Shown here piece by piece: positions 49,784-57,397 of a stretch of 64,000 bases of DNA. The DNA is from Pseudomonadota bacterium (lineage in GTDB: Bacteria; Myxococcota_A; UBA796; UBA9615). Position 1 is the first letter of the stretch, and each line of letters starts with the position of its first letter. The notes beneath the pieces are model-generated. The model was not told the origin of the DNA, made no database searches, and was given only the letters and a program-made list of their open reading frames with translations. Position numbers and translations under genes: made by a program. The stretch covers positions 30,797-94,796 of the forward strand of contig JAAESI010000246.1 in NCBI GenBank assembly GCA_024229515.1, given 5' to 3'.

Positions 49784-50782
49784 TCAGAGACCGAGGAGCT
49801 GGCGCAGGCCGTCTTCGGGGAGGGTCGTGGGGCGCCACCCGTACAGCTCGAACGCGGCGTCCGAGGCGGTGATGAACACCTTCTGATCGCCGGGACGTTC
49901 GTCGTGGAACTCGATCTTCGGGGCGGACCCGCTGAGCTCCTCGATCGCCGCGACCACCTCCAGCAGCGAGCGCGCCGCCTTGGGACCGCCGCCCACGTTC
50001 AGGGTGCATCCGCGGGGCTCCGGGCCGTCGAGGATGCGCAGCTGCAGATCGACCAGATCGTCGACGAAGAGCATGTCCCGGGTCGTCTTGCCGTCGCCGA
50101 AGATGCGGAGGGTCTGGCCGCTGGTGATCGCGGCCGCGAACCAGGCGACCCAGCCCTGATCTTCCTGCTGGCTCTGGCGCGGTCCGTAGATGCAGGAGCA
50201 GCGCAGAATCGCCGTCTGGATGCCGTAGGTGCGCCACGCGTCGCGGAACGAGCACTCGCCCGTCGCTTTGCTCACGCCGTAGGGCGTCTCGGGATCCAGC
50301 GGCCGCTTGATCGTCACGCCGAGGGGGGCGTCCAGGAACACGCAGCGGTTGTGGTCGGGGATCCAGCGGAGGTCGTCCAGGGCGCCGTAGACCTTGTTCG
50401 ACGACATGTAGAGGCAGCGCGCCTCCGGGCTGAACCGGCGCACCGCGTCGATGACGTTGAACGAACCCCACGCGTTGACGGCGAAGTCGCGCCGGGGGTC
50501 CTGCATCGACCACGTCACCGCCACCTGGGCGGCGAGGTGGACCACGCCGTCGAAGGGGCCATGGGTCTCGAAGCAGCCGTCGACCGCCTCGGGATCGACG
50601 ATGTCGGCGAGCACGGCGATGAGCTGGTCTCCGCCTTCGGCCTGGAGGCCGTGCAGCCGGTCGTCCGAACCCACGCGGCTGAGGTCGTCGAGGATGACGA
50701 CGGTGTCCCCGCGACTGAGCAGGACGCGGCAGAGGTTTGCGCCGACGAAGCCCGCGCCGCCGGTGATCAGGTACTTGCTCAT
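49784..50782 (-). CDS. NAD-dependent sugar epimerase/dehydratase (extended SDR, CDP-paratose epimerase-like)
   Basis: 332 residues from ATG 50782. ITGGAGFVGANL (6-17) is the NAD-binding motif; MSSNKVYG near 120 and YGVSKATGE near 165 hold the SDR catalytic residues. The SNKVYG form, the long insert after it and the C-terminal VGGGP resemble CDP-paratose/tyvelose epimerases, but other nucleotide-sugar epimerases are possible. An upstream in-frame start (50866) would read into the previous gene; 50782 gives the ATGA overlap. It lies directly downstream of the radical SAM-glycosyltransferase fusion, so the epimerised sugar may be its donor. Confidence 0.85.
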   Translation of the reverse strand: MSKYLITGGAGFVGANLCRVLLSRGDTVVILDDLSRVGSDDRLHGLQAEGGDQLIAVLADIVDPEAVDGCFETHGPFDGVVHLAAQVAVTWSMQDPRRDFAVNAWGSFNVIDAVRRFSPEARCLYMSSNKVYGALDDLRWIPDHNRCVFLDAPLGVTIKRPLDPETPYGVSKATGECSFRDAWRTYGIQTAILRCSCIYGPRQSQQEDQGWVAWFAAAITSGQTLRIFGDGKTTRDMLFVDDLVDLQLRILDGPEPRGCTLNVGGGPKAARSLLEVVAAIEELSGSAPKIEFHDERPGDQKVFITASDAAFELYGWRPTTLPEDGLRQLLGL

Positions 50783-53139
50783 GTCGCCCGTCGGCCCTGC
50801 GCTCGCTGCCACTTGCAGTGGCCGGTGATGTCTTCCTCGGAGTCGGCGAACGCGGACAATACCCAACGCTCACCCACGCGACGCCGCCCCAGCGCCGCCC
50901 GGCGGTCCGCGATCGAACGCTTGCCGTCGGTCGCGCCGTCGATCATGCCCCGCAGCACCGCCGCCGGATGGCTGCGGTTGCGCGCCGCTCGGTAGACGTC
51001 CGCGATCAGCTCCAGCGCGACGGACGGCGCGGCCTCCTGCCACGCCTCCCGGGGCACCGACTTCAGCATCAAGCGGAGCCGACCGCGGCCCCACGCCCGC
51101 GCCGCTTCGGCGGTGGCGGGACCGTCCTCGGCGATCAAAGGCAGCTCGGCCGGCGCTTCGACCCCGGGGCCCGAGGCAAACACGCTGCGGTAGCCCATCA
51201 CGAGGCCGCGAATGGCCAGGTCGGCGTCGGCCAATTCGGCCGGAAGCTCCACGTCGAAGCCGTCGAGGTCCTCCAGCAACGCGCGGCTGAACAACCCCGC
51301 CATCGACGAGACCGCGAGCACGCTCTGCCCGTCCGACAGCGCTCCCCGGCGCGGCAGCACGCGACCCCAGCGGGCGACCTCCAGCGCCGAGGTGCCGTCC
51401 CGCAGCGGACACGCGATGGCCCCCGCGTCGGGGTGGGCGGCGGCGGCGTCGATCAGCGACTTCAGCCAGCCCGGTCGGGGCACTGCGCCACCTTGAAGGA
51501 GGGCGATCCAGCGGCCCGTGCAGGACTCGGGCACGCGGTTGGCCATCGCCCCCGGCGACTGCCCCGGTTCAGCGTCCAGGAACGTCGCCCAGTCGCAGAT
51601 CTCGGCCGCGGTGCTCATCAGCGACGGGTCCGAGGAGTCGGCCACGATCACAACCTCACGCGACGGACCCTCCTGCTCGGCGACCGCCTGCAGTGCGGCC
51701 ACGAGCCACTCGGACTCCCCTGCGCGCGCGAGGATCCCGACGCTCACGGTCGAGCCGCCGATCTCGCTGACGGGGATGATCGGAGCCTCCCCGGCGGGGC
51801 GCGAACGCTTCTCCCAGCGTCGGTGCACGCCGTGCACGAACGCGATGATCTGCTCCGCCTCCAGCGCGTCGGTGCTGACCACGCCGGTGCGGTAGCCGTC
51901 CAGGTCCTCGAACTCGAGCCCGTCGAGGCGGCCGGCTTCGCCGAGCTCGTCGTGCAGGCGGCTCCCCGGGAACGGCACCGCGATCGTGAACTGCGCCGAG
52001 TCCGGGTCCAGCTCGTAGGCGAGGTCCAGCGTGCGCTGCATCGTGTCCAGCGTCTCACCCTGGAGGCCGAACATGAACGTCAGGTGGGTCTTGATCCCCA
52101 GCGCCTTGACCGCCCTGACCGACTCCCGCACGCGCTCGACGTCGAGGTTCTTGCCGATCTGCTTCAGGCGCGCGCTGTCGGCCGATTCGACCCCGTACTT
52201 CACCGCCTGCAGCCCCGTCTTGGCGAGGTCCTCGTACTGCGCCGGGTCGCACGTGTCGGCCCGCCCCATGAACGCCCACGGAGCGTTGATTCCGCACTGC
52301 TGGAACGCCGTCGCGAGCTCCGCCGTGCGGCGCTTGCCGAGGTTGAAGGTGTCGTCGTCGAAGTAGACCGACTCGTACCCCTGCTCGAGCATCGCGATGA
52401 CCTCGTCGGCTACCGCGTCGGCGCTTCTGGTCCGGTAGTTGTTGTCCGCATACAGGATCTGAGGCCACGCACAGAAGCTGCACGTGAACGAACAGCCGCG
52501 GCTCCCCCACATCTGCACGGACGGGCCCGGAATTCCGCCCGGGAGGTCGTGGTAGCAGTCCATCGGGAACAGGTGCCGGGCCGGCCACGGGATGCTGTCG
52601 AGCCCCTCCTGGCTGGGCTTGCGTCCGCCGTCGATGATCCCGTCGTCGGTGCGCCAGATCAGACCGGAGATCGCCTCCTTCGGCTTGCCCCCCGTTCGAA
52701 CGAAGTCGCGCACCGTGTACTCGTATTCGCCCACCAGGGTGCCGTCGACGAGGGGCTGGTTCTCCAGCCACGCCGGCTCGAACATCGCCTTGTGCAGGCC
52801 GCCCGTGAGGATGGGGCCGTCGTAGCCCAGGTCGCGCATGCCCTGGAACGTGCGCATGTCCCCGTGCAGCGACGGCGTGGAGACCTCCGCCACCACCAGG
52901 TCCGGCGACGCCGCGGCGAACCGCTTCAGGTAGGTCTCCTGGTCCATCCGCTCGGCGCAGGCGTCGATGACCTCGACCTCGACCCCGTCCGCTTCCAGCA
53001 CCGACGCGGTGTACGCAAGCAGGAACGGGAACGGCATGTAGGGCGACTCGCCCCGCTCCATGTGGGGCCACCGAGAGCCGGCTCGAACTCCGTACCAACC
53101 GGGCCGCAGCCAGGGTGGATTCGTCAAAAGGACCTTCAT
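50779..53139 (-). CDS. Fusion: B12-binding radical SAM + family 2-like glycosyltransferase
   Basis: 786 residues from ATG 53139. Residues 1-440 are a B12-type radical SAM protein: N-terminal fold (LLTNPPWLRPGWYGVRAGSR, VAEVSTPSLHG, TGGLHKAM), C216, C220, C223 (CSFTCSFC) and KYGVESADSARL. From about 460 to 690 comes a GT-A fold: VSVGILARAGESEWLVAALQAV, VVIVADSSD and GGAVPRPGWLKSLIDAA, the order seen in family 2 glycosyltransferases. The remainder (690-786) is helical. Both parts look intact. The fusion would let one protein modify and glycosylate a substrate, an inference. Coupled to the epimerase by ATGA. Confidence 0.82.
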   Translation of the reverse strand: MKVLLTNPPWLRPGWYGVRAGSRWPHMERGESPYMPFPFLLAYTASVLEADGVEVEVIDACAERMDQETYLKRFAAASPDLVVAEVSTPSLHGDMRTFQGMRDLGYDGPILTGGLHKAMFEPAWLENQPLVDGTLVGEYEYTVRDFVRTGGKPKEAISGLIWRTDDGIIDGGRKPSQEGLDSIPWPARHLFPMDCYHDLPGGIPGPSVQMWGSRGCSFTCSFCAWPQILYADNNYRTRSADAVADEVIAMLEQGYESVYFDDDTFNLGKRRTAELATAFQQCGINAPWAFMGRADTCDPAQYEDLAKTGLQAVKYGVESADSARLKQIGKNLDVERVRESVRAVKALGIKTHLTFMFGLQGETLDTMQRTLDLAYELDPDSAQFTIAVPFPGSRLHDELGEAGRLDGLEFEDLDGYRTGVVSTDALEAEQIIAFVHGVHRRWEKRSRPAGEAPIIPVSEIGGSTVSVGILARAGESEWLVAALQAVAEQEGPSREVVIVADSSDPSLMSTAAEICDWATFLDAEPGQSPGAMANRVPESCTGRWIALLQGGAVPRPGWLKSLIDAAAAHPDAGAIACPLRDGTSALEVARWGRVLPRRGALSDGQSVLAVSSMAGLFSRALLEDLDGFDVELPAELADADLAIRGLVMGYRSVFASGPGVEAPAELPLIAEDGPATAEAARAWGRGRLRLMLKSVPREAWQEAAPSVALELIADVYRAARNRSHPAAVLRGMIDGATDGKRSIADRRAALGRRRVGERWVLSAFADSEEDITGHCKWQRAQGRRAT

Positions 53140-53148
53140 CGGCCGACC

Positions 53149-53154
53149 ATGGTA
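53149..53154 (-). promoter_or_regulatory. -10-like TACCAT 9 nt before ATG 53139
   Basis: TACCAT on the minus strand ends 9 nt before ATG 53139. It would give a leader of two or three bases. Confidence 0.4.
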
Positions 53155-53227
53155 GCCGGTCCTCGCGCACCCGCGACTTCAGGCGGATCGGAAACTTCAG
53201 GTCCCGGTTTGAGGGAGTGGACTCCGC

Positions 53228-53233
53228 TATGGT
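53228..53233 (+). promoter_or_regulatory. -10-like TATGGT 6 nt before ATG 53240
   Basis: TATGGT is followed by 6 nt and ATG 53240, the leaderless geometry. Confidence 0.45.
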
Positions 53234-53239
53234 CGGCCC

Positions 53240-54193
53240 ATGCACCGATACCTGCTCTTGATGCTGGCTCTCGTGCTGTTCGGGTGCCCCGACGGGGACT
53301 CCGGGGGGCTCCTTCCTGACGACGACGACGCGGCCACCGACGACGACGACGCAACCGACGACGACGACGCGACCGACGACGACGACGCAACCGACGACGA
53401 CGACGCGACCGACGACGACGACGACGTAGTTCCGGACGACGACGACGTAGTTCCGGACGACGACGACATCGCACCCGATGACGACGACATCGCACCCGAT
53501 GACGACGACGTCGCGACCGATGACGACGACGTCGCGACCGACGACGACGACGTGGCCCCTGATGACGACGACACCGCTCCGGACGATGACGACACCGTCT
53601 CCGACGACAACGACACCGCCCCCGACGACGACGACGACGTGCCCGACCCCACCGTGCTGGAGGCGACCACCTACTGCCTCGACTGGTCCACGGTCACCTT
53701 CGACGAGCCGACGAACCTCGTCACCGCGCTGTCCTTTGCGGGCATCGCCATCGAGGACTACCCGCTGCTGGTGAACCCCACGTCGGTCGACACGACGCTG
53801 GACCAGATCGAGATGCTCGTCGCCCAGGCGAACATCTCCAGCTGCAGCCAGAACCTCGCCGAGCCCACCGTCGACCTGACCTCGGCCGGCCCCGGCACCT
53901 ACGTCTCGCCCACCTTCTCGGTCGGCCCCGCGGACTTCACGATCACCACCACCTCGGCGGTCGTGAACATCTTTGGCCTCTCTTTCACGGGCGACTTCAC
54001 CCTCCCCGACGGCGGCCAGATCACCGACAGCACGCTCAGCGGCGAGATGGACGTGACCGCGTTCGCAAGCTTCTGCGGCGTGCTCGGCTGGACCTGCTCC
54101 CCCTGCCCCGGATTCCCCGCCCAGACCTGCGTCGACCTCACGGTCTCGGGCGCGGTCTGGACCGACAACGGCCTCGGCCCCCTCACCCCCTGA
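53240..54193 (+). CDS. Lipoprotein with DDDD-rich linker and Cys-rich domain (paralogue 1)
   Basis: 317 residues. Signal MHRYLLLMLALVLFGC, lipobox Cys at 16. Residues 27-133 are acidic repeats, then a folded domain of about 180 residues beginning TYCLDWST and ending with a Cys pair cluster (CSPCP...CVDLT...AVW). The following gene has the same plan and the same end motifs, so they are tandem duplicates. Function unknown; it is presumably attached to a membrane outside the cytoplasm with the acidic stalk as a spacer, possibly binding cations. Eleven bases separate the pair, so they are likely one operon. Confidence 0.7.
   Translation: MHRYLLLMLALVLFGCPDGDSGGLLPDDDDAATDDDDATDDDDATDDDDATDDDDATDDDDDVVPDDDDVVPDDDDIAPDDDDIAPDDDDVATDDDDVATDDDDVAPDDDDTAPDDDDTVSDDNDTAPDDDDDVPDPTVLEATTYCLDWSTVTFDEPTNLVTALSFAGIAIEDYPLLVNPTSVDTTLDQIEMLVAQANISSCSQNLAEPTVDLTSAGPGTYVSPTFSVGPADFTITTTSAVVNIFGLSFTGDFTLPDGGQITDSTLSGEMDVTAFASFCGVLGWTCSPCPGFPAQTCVDLTVSGAVWTDNGLGPLTP
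53318..53638 (+). repeat. In-frame (DDDD+2) codon repeats in lipoprotein 1
   Basis: About 18 units of four Asp codons plus two variable residues (AT, VV, VP, IA, VA, TA, TV), all in phase. Neighbouring units are nearly identical in pairs (for example two VVP units and two IAP units), pointing to recent local duplication. Confidence 0.85.
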
Positions 54194-54204
54194 TCGGAAC
54201 CTCC

Positions 54205-55008
54205 ATGCGCCTGTACGCCCTGCTCCTGCTCTTGCTGCTGCCCCTCGCCCTCGTGGGCTGTCCGCAGCCAAACACCGGAACCCTCGACGACGACGATGAC
54301 GCAACCGACGACGACGATGACGCAACCGACGACGACGACGCCTCAGACGACGACGACGCCACCGACGATGACGACGCAACCGATGACGACGACGCAACCG
54401 ATGACGACGACGCAACCGATGACGACGACGACGATCTGCCCCCCGGCGACCCGGTCGAGTCCCCCAGCGATCTGATCGGCGAGACCTACTGCCTGGACTG
54501 GTCGACCGCGAACATCACGCAGCCGCCGGACATCGCCGGCCTGCTCGACCTCGGCGGCGTCGACCTGAACGATTTCCCGCTGCTGCTCAGCCCCACGGCG
54601 ATCGATGACGTCGGAGGCACGATGGACGTCCTCGGAGGCGCCGCGACCGCCGGCACCTGTACGCAGGACGCCACGATCGACACCTTCGACCTCGCAGCCA
54701 CGGCGTGGACGAACCCCGACTTCGAGTCCAGCCCCGAGTCGCTGTCGTTCAACGCCGGCCCCGACACCGGCCAGCTGGCGATGCTCAACACCGTGCTCAC
54801 GGGCCGATTCAGCACCGACGGCCAGCAGATCACCGACAGCACCATGGACGGCATGCTCCACCTCGGCGACCTCGCCGGCGTGGGCTGCTTCATCCTGACC
54901 TGCCTGGCCTGCCCCGACACCGGCGACGTCGAGTGCGTGGACTTCACGTTCGACTCGGCCGTGTGGAACGCCACCGGCGGAACGATGACGTCGGTCCCCG
55001 CCCGGTAG
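54205..55008 (+). CDS. Lipoprotein with DDDD-rich linker and Cys-rich domain (paralogue 2)
   Basis: 267 residues. Signal MRLYALLLLLLLPLALVGC, Cys at 19. Acidic linker about 28-77, then a domain like the one before it: TYCLDWST, FPLL, QITDSTMDGML, CLACP...CVDFTFDSAVW. It is 50 residues shorter, mainly in the linker. Function unknown. It lies 11 nt after paralogue 1, probably on the same message; the next feature downstream is the 51-bp repeat, then a terminator. Confidence 0.7.
   Translation: MRLYALLLLLLLPLALVGCPQPNTGTLDDDDDATDDDDDATDDDDASDDDDATDDDDATDDDDATDDDDATDDDDDDLPPGDPVESPSDLIGETYCLDWSTANITQPPDIAGLLDLGGVDLNDFPLLLSPTAIDDVGGTMDVLGGAATAGTCTQDATIDTFDLAATAWTNPDFESSPESLSFNAGPDTGQLAMLNTVLTGRFSTDGQQITDSTMDGMLHLGDLAGVGCFILTCLACPDTGDVECVDFTFDSAVWNATGGTMTSVPAR
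54286..54435 (+). repeat. In-frame DDDDA-type codon repeats in lipoprotein 2
   Basis: Eight or so units of Asp codons with AT or AS, in phase with the gene. Shorter and simpler than in paralogue 1. Confidence 0.82.
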
Positions 55009-55050
55009 CGTCGAGGCGGAGGCCCGGCGGGTCATTCCGCCAATCCGCGC

Positions 55051-55215
55051 CGACATAGGCCATCTGGACGCCCCGGGCGACATAAGCCATCTCGACGCCA
55101 GATGGCGGATCCACACGCCAATCCCGGGCGACATCGGCCATCTCGACGTCAGATGGCGGGTCCACGCGCCAATCCCGGGCGACATAGGCCATCTCGACGT
55201 CAAATGGCGGGTCCC
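55051..55215. repeat. 51-bp tandem repeat with hairpin core (about 3 copies)
   Basis: Full units at 55078-55128 and 55129-55179, partial ones at 55051-55077 and 55180-55215. Each full unit contains GCCATCT-CGACG(C/T)C-AGATGGC, a 7-bp stem with 7-nt loop, and ends CCAATCCCGGG. The second unit is nearly identical to the first. There are no unique spacers, so it is not a CRISPR array. It lies between the lipoprotein pair and the terminator. Confidence 0.85.
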
Positions 55216-55408
55216 CCCGTCTCCCTGGCTCCCTGCTCCAGTCCGCGAGCACGGCGGCAAGCCGGATTCGGCCAGGAGACGGGGAGACGAGGAGACGGGG
55301 AATCGGGCATCAGGAGGGCGTGAGAACTCGTCCCTCGTGGCGCCCTGGCCCCGTTGCGCCCGTGGCGCGAGATCAAGGGACCGAAGCCTCTACTCACACA
55401 AGAACGAG
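55216..55408. other. Intergenic stretch, mostly without recognised signals
   Basis: Between the 51-bp repeat and the terminator. A purine-rich run with GGAGACG repeats lies at about 55274-55306; otherwise I see no gene, promoter or RNA that I could name. Confidence 0.4.
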
Positions 55409-55442
55409 AAAGCCCGGCCTGGGGTCCACCAGGCCGGGCTTT
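55409..55442. terminator. Strong bidirectional intrinsic terminator
   Basis: A perfect 13-bp stem AAAGCCCGGCCTG (55409-55421) / CAGGCCGGGCTTT (55430-55442) with an 8-nt loop, followed by T runs on both strands (TTTTCTGTGT on plus, TTTCTCGTTC on minus). It would end both the lipoprotein message from the left and the DUF4282 message from the right. Confidence 0.88.
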
Positions 55443-55472
55443 TCTGTGTCCCCTCCAGGGGAAAGAACTCGA

Positions 55473-55784
55473 CTAGGAGGCGGTGTTCGCCTTGATGTCG
55501 ATGAGCGTCTCCAGGATCCGGAAGAAGAGGATCAGGAGCTCGCAGTAGACGCGCGCGCCGATGGTGCCGAAGACCAGGTACAGCGGGCAGCCGATGATGA
55601 TCATCAGGATGCCGCCGATGGCCTCACCACCGAAGACGGCGAGCAGGCCCGTGATGCCAATGCCGAGCACGGCGAGGCCGACCATCAGCAGCGCGAGGCC
55701 GTAAATGATCTTGATGAGGGTGGGCGTGACGAAGTTGCTGAACGAGAAGTCGAAAAGCGAACCGATGAAGCCTTGCTTGGCCAT
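55473..55784 (-). CDS. DUF4282 membrane protein
   Basis: 103 residues. LFDFSFSNFVTP near 10 and ARVYCELLILFFRILETL near 77 are the DUF4282 signatures, with two membrane helices between (IIYGLALLMVGLAVLGIGI and GILMIIIGCPLYLVFGTIG). Small membrane protein of unknown function, common in diverse bacteria. A strong GGAGGAGG (55791-55798) 6 nt before the ATG is the best ribosome site in the window, unlike the leaderless-style genes around it, so this gene is probably made at a higher level or from a normal leader mRNA. The terminator follows its stop by 31 nt. Confidence 0.85.
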   Translation of the reverse strand: MAKQGFIGSLFDFSFSNFVTPTLIKIIYGLALLMVGLAVLGIGITGLLAVFGGEAIGGILMIIIGCPLYLVFGTIGARVYCELLILFFRILETLIDIKANTAS

Positions 55785-55810
55785 GTGAATCCTCCTCCGG
55801 ATTGTTTCAC

Positions 55811-55830
55811 CCGAGGGGAGGCTCCCTCGG
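55811..55830. other. Short hairpin upstream of the DUF4282 gene
   Basis: CCGAGGG-GAGGCT-CCCTCGG gives a 7-bp stem with a 6-nt loop in the gap between the phosphodiesterase stop and the DUF4282 ribosome site. No T run follows on the minus strand, so it is a leader hairpin rather than a typical terminator; its role is unclear. Confidence 0.4.
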
Positions 55831-55852
55831 ACCGCAGTGTTTTAGCCGATCC

Positions 55853-57397
55853 TCAGCGAGCGAGGTAACCCAACCCGCGAAGTTGATCTTCCAGGGCTGC
55901 CGGCGAAGACCCTTCCAAATCGGGAGGATCGCGCCACGGAAGCTCATCGGTCCAGCCAACATCGCAGCTCAGAACATCCGCCATCGGACGGCCGTCGAGG
56001 CCTCGTGGGACCTCGATCCCGAGCAGCGCGAGGCAGGTCGGGGTGAGATCGAGCAGCCGGGTGGTCCCCGGCTGAGCCCCCATCGCGATCCCCGGTCCGC
56101 CCGCCACGAGCACGCCATCCATGCGGTGGTTGCCCGTATGACGAACCGCAGTTTCGGCCGTGACGACCCCTCGGGGACCGATCTCGCGGCCCGATCGCGT
56201 CATCCAGCGGTACTCGTGGGGCACGACCACCAGATCCGGCCCGTGCTCCGCGTGCGGTCCCGCGTACAGCTCGTCCCCCCGGAACACCGCGTCGATCAGC
56301 GGCTCCCGCCCGTGCTTCAGCTCGAGCAGACGCTCGGTGATCTGCTGCAACAGCGCCTCGGCCTCGGGCCCCGGTTCGACCTGGCCGTTGGGCTCACGCC
56401 CCCGCTGGTTCAGCCAGATGCTCCCGAACAGGCCGCGTGCGTACGCGCGGGTGCGCGACCAGTCGATGTCGCCGAACGTCGCCGGCGCCCCCGACTCCCC
56501 GGCCGCCCGCCGCTGCCACCAACGCCGCTTCGGCTCCGCCCGCCGCACGACCAGCAGGCCCATCTCCTCCAGCACCGCGTTGAGGTACAGGTCGCCGTCC
56601 AGATCGCCGAAGCCGTGGTCCGACACCACCATCACCGCCGCGTCGTCCCCGGCCGCGTCCATCAGCCGGCCCAGCGCCCCGTCCAGCTGCACGTAGCAGT
56701 CGCGCACCGCGTCCTTGAAGCGCCAGCCCGACTGGCCCGCCTGCTTCCAGAACGCGTGCTGCACCCGATCCGTGGCGACGAACACGCACACGAACAGGTC
56801 CGGCCGCTCGCGCCGCAGGAGTGACTCGGCAACCTGGCTCCGGGCCTCCACCATCGCCTCGACCGAACGGAGGAAGTCGGCCGGGTCGGCGTGCTCGTAG
56901 GCGTTGGCGTCCAGCACGTAGCCGGGGACCTCGGCGCGGATGAGCTCGGCGAGGTTGGCGGGGATCGTGTTCCCCTCGAGCTGATCGGCGCCGACGCCGG
57001 GGACGAAGACGCCCTCGATGGGCCCCGACGGATGGCTCAACGGCACGTTGATGACGGCGGAGGTCAGCCCGCAGTCGCCGGCGATGTCCCACAGGGTCGC
57101 GCCATGGCGGCTGCGCGCATCCGTCGGCGCCACCTCGTAGGTCCCCGGCTGCACGTGCCCGAAGTCCCAGACCCCGTGGCGCCCCGGGTTCAGCCCGGTG
57201 AACGCCGAGGTCCACGCCGCCGGCGACAGCGGGTGGATCAGCGACCGAAACCGCGAGTACGAGCCCCGCTTCGCCAGCCGGGCGAGGTTCGGCAGCGTGC
57301 CGTCGGCGAGCCACGGCTCGACCAGCTCGGGCGTGGCGCCGTCCCAGCCGACGACCAGCAGCGGTCGGGCCGGGCGTTGGGGGTGGGCCGGCTTCAC
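55853..57397 (-). CDS. Type I phosphodiesterase/nucleotide pyrophosphatase (alkaline phosphatase superfamily)
   Basis: 514 residues from GTG 57397. GWDGATPELVEPWL at the N-terminus (metal-binding Asp), TGLNPGRHG near 75 (Thr nucleophile region TGxxPxxHG), VVSDHGFG near 270 and NHRMDGVLVAGGPGI near 430 follow the superfamily order. All key motifs look intact. Such enzymes cleave phosphodiesters or transfer phosphate groups, for example in phospholipid or glycan turnover; the substrate is unknown. It overlaps the upstream gene by GTGA and ends near the DUF4282 gene. Confidence 0.83.
   Translation of the reverse strand: MKPAHPQRPARPLLVVGWDGATPELVEPWLADGTLPNLARLAKRGSYSRFRSLIHPLSPAAWTSAFTGLNPGRHGVWDFGHVQPGTYEVAPTDARSRHGATLWDIAGDCGLTSAVINVPLSHPSGPIEGVFVPGVGADQLEGNTIPANLAELIRAEVPGYVLDANAYEHADPADFLRSVEAMVEARSQVAESLLRRERPDLFVCVFVATDRVQHAFWKQAGQSGWRFKDAVRDCYVQLDGALGRLMDAAGDDAAVMVVSDHGFGDLDGDLYLNAVLEEMGLLVVRRAEPKRRWWQRRAAGESGAPATFGDIDWSRTRAYARGLFGSIWLNQRGREPNGQVEPGPEAEALLQQITERLLELKHGREPLIDAVFRGDELYAGPHAEHGPDLVVVPHEYRWMTRSGREIGPRGVVTAETAVRHTGNHRMDGVLVAGGPGIAMGAQPGTTRLLDLTPTCLALLGIEVPRGLDGRPMADVLSCDVGWTDELPWRDPPDLEGSSPAALEDQLRGLGYLAR

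Noticed and set aside
53318..53638. Possible CRISPR or non-coding microsatellite
   Set aside because: The repeat is in phase with a lipoprotein gene and every unit is coding (Asp-rich).
55051..55215. Possible CRISPR array
   Set aside because: Units are tandem 51-bp repeats with no unique spacers and no cas genes nearby.
54343..55260. Minus-strand gene containing a 17-residue repeat
   Set aside because: It covers the 51-bp repeat and the antisense of a lipoprotein, with no signal, start or motif; the periodicity comes from 51 being a multiple of three.
55811..55830. Terminator for the phosphodiesterase gene
   Set aside because: The stem is only 7 bp and no T run follows on the minus strand; kept as a hairpin only.
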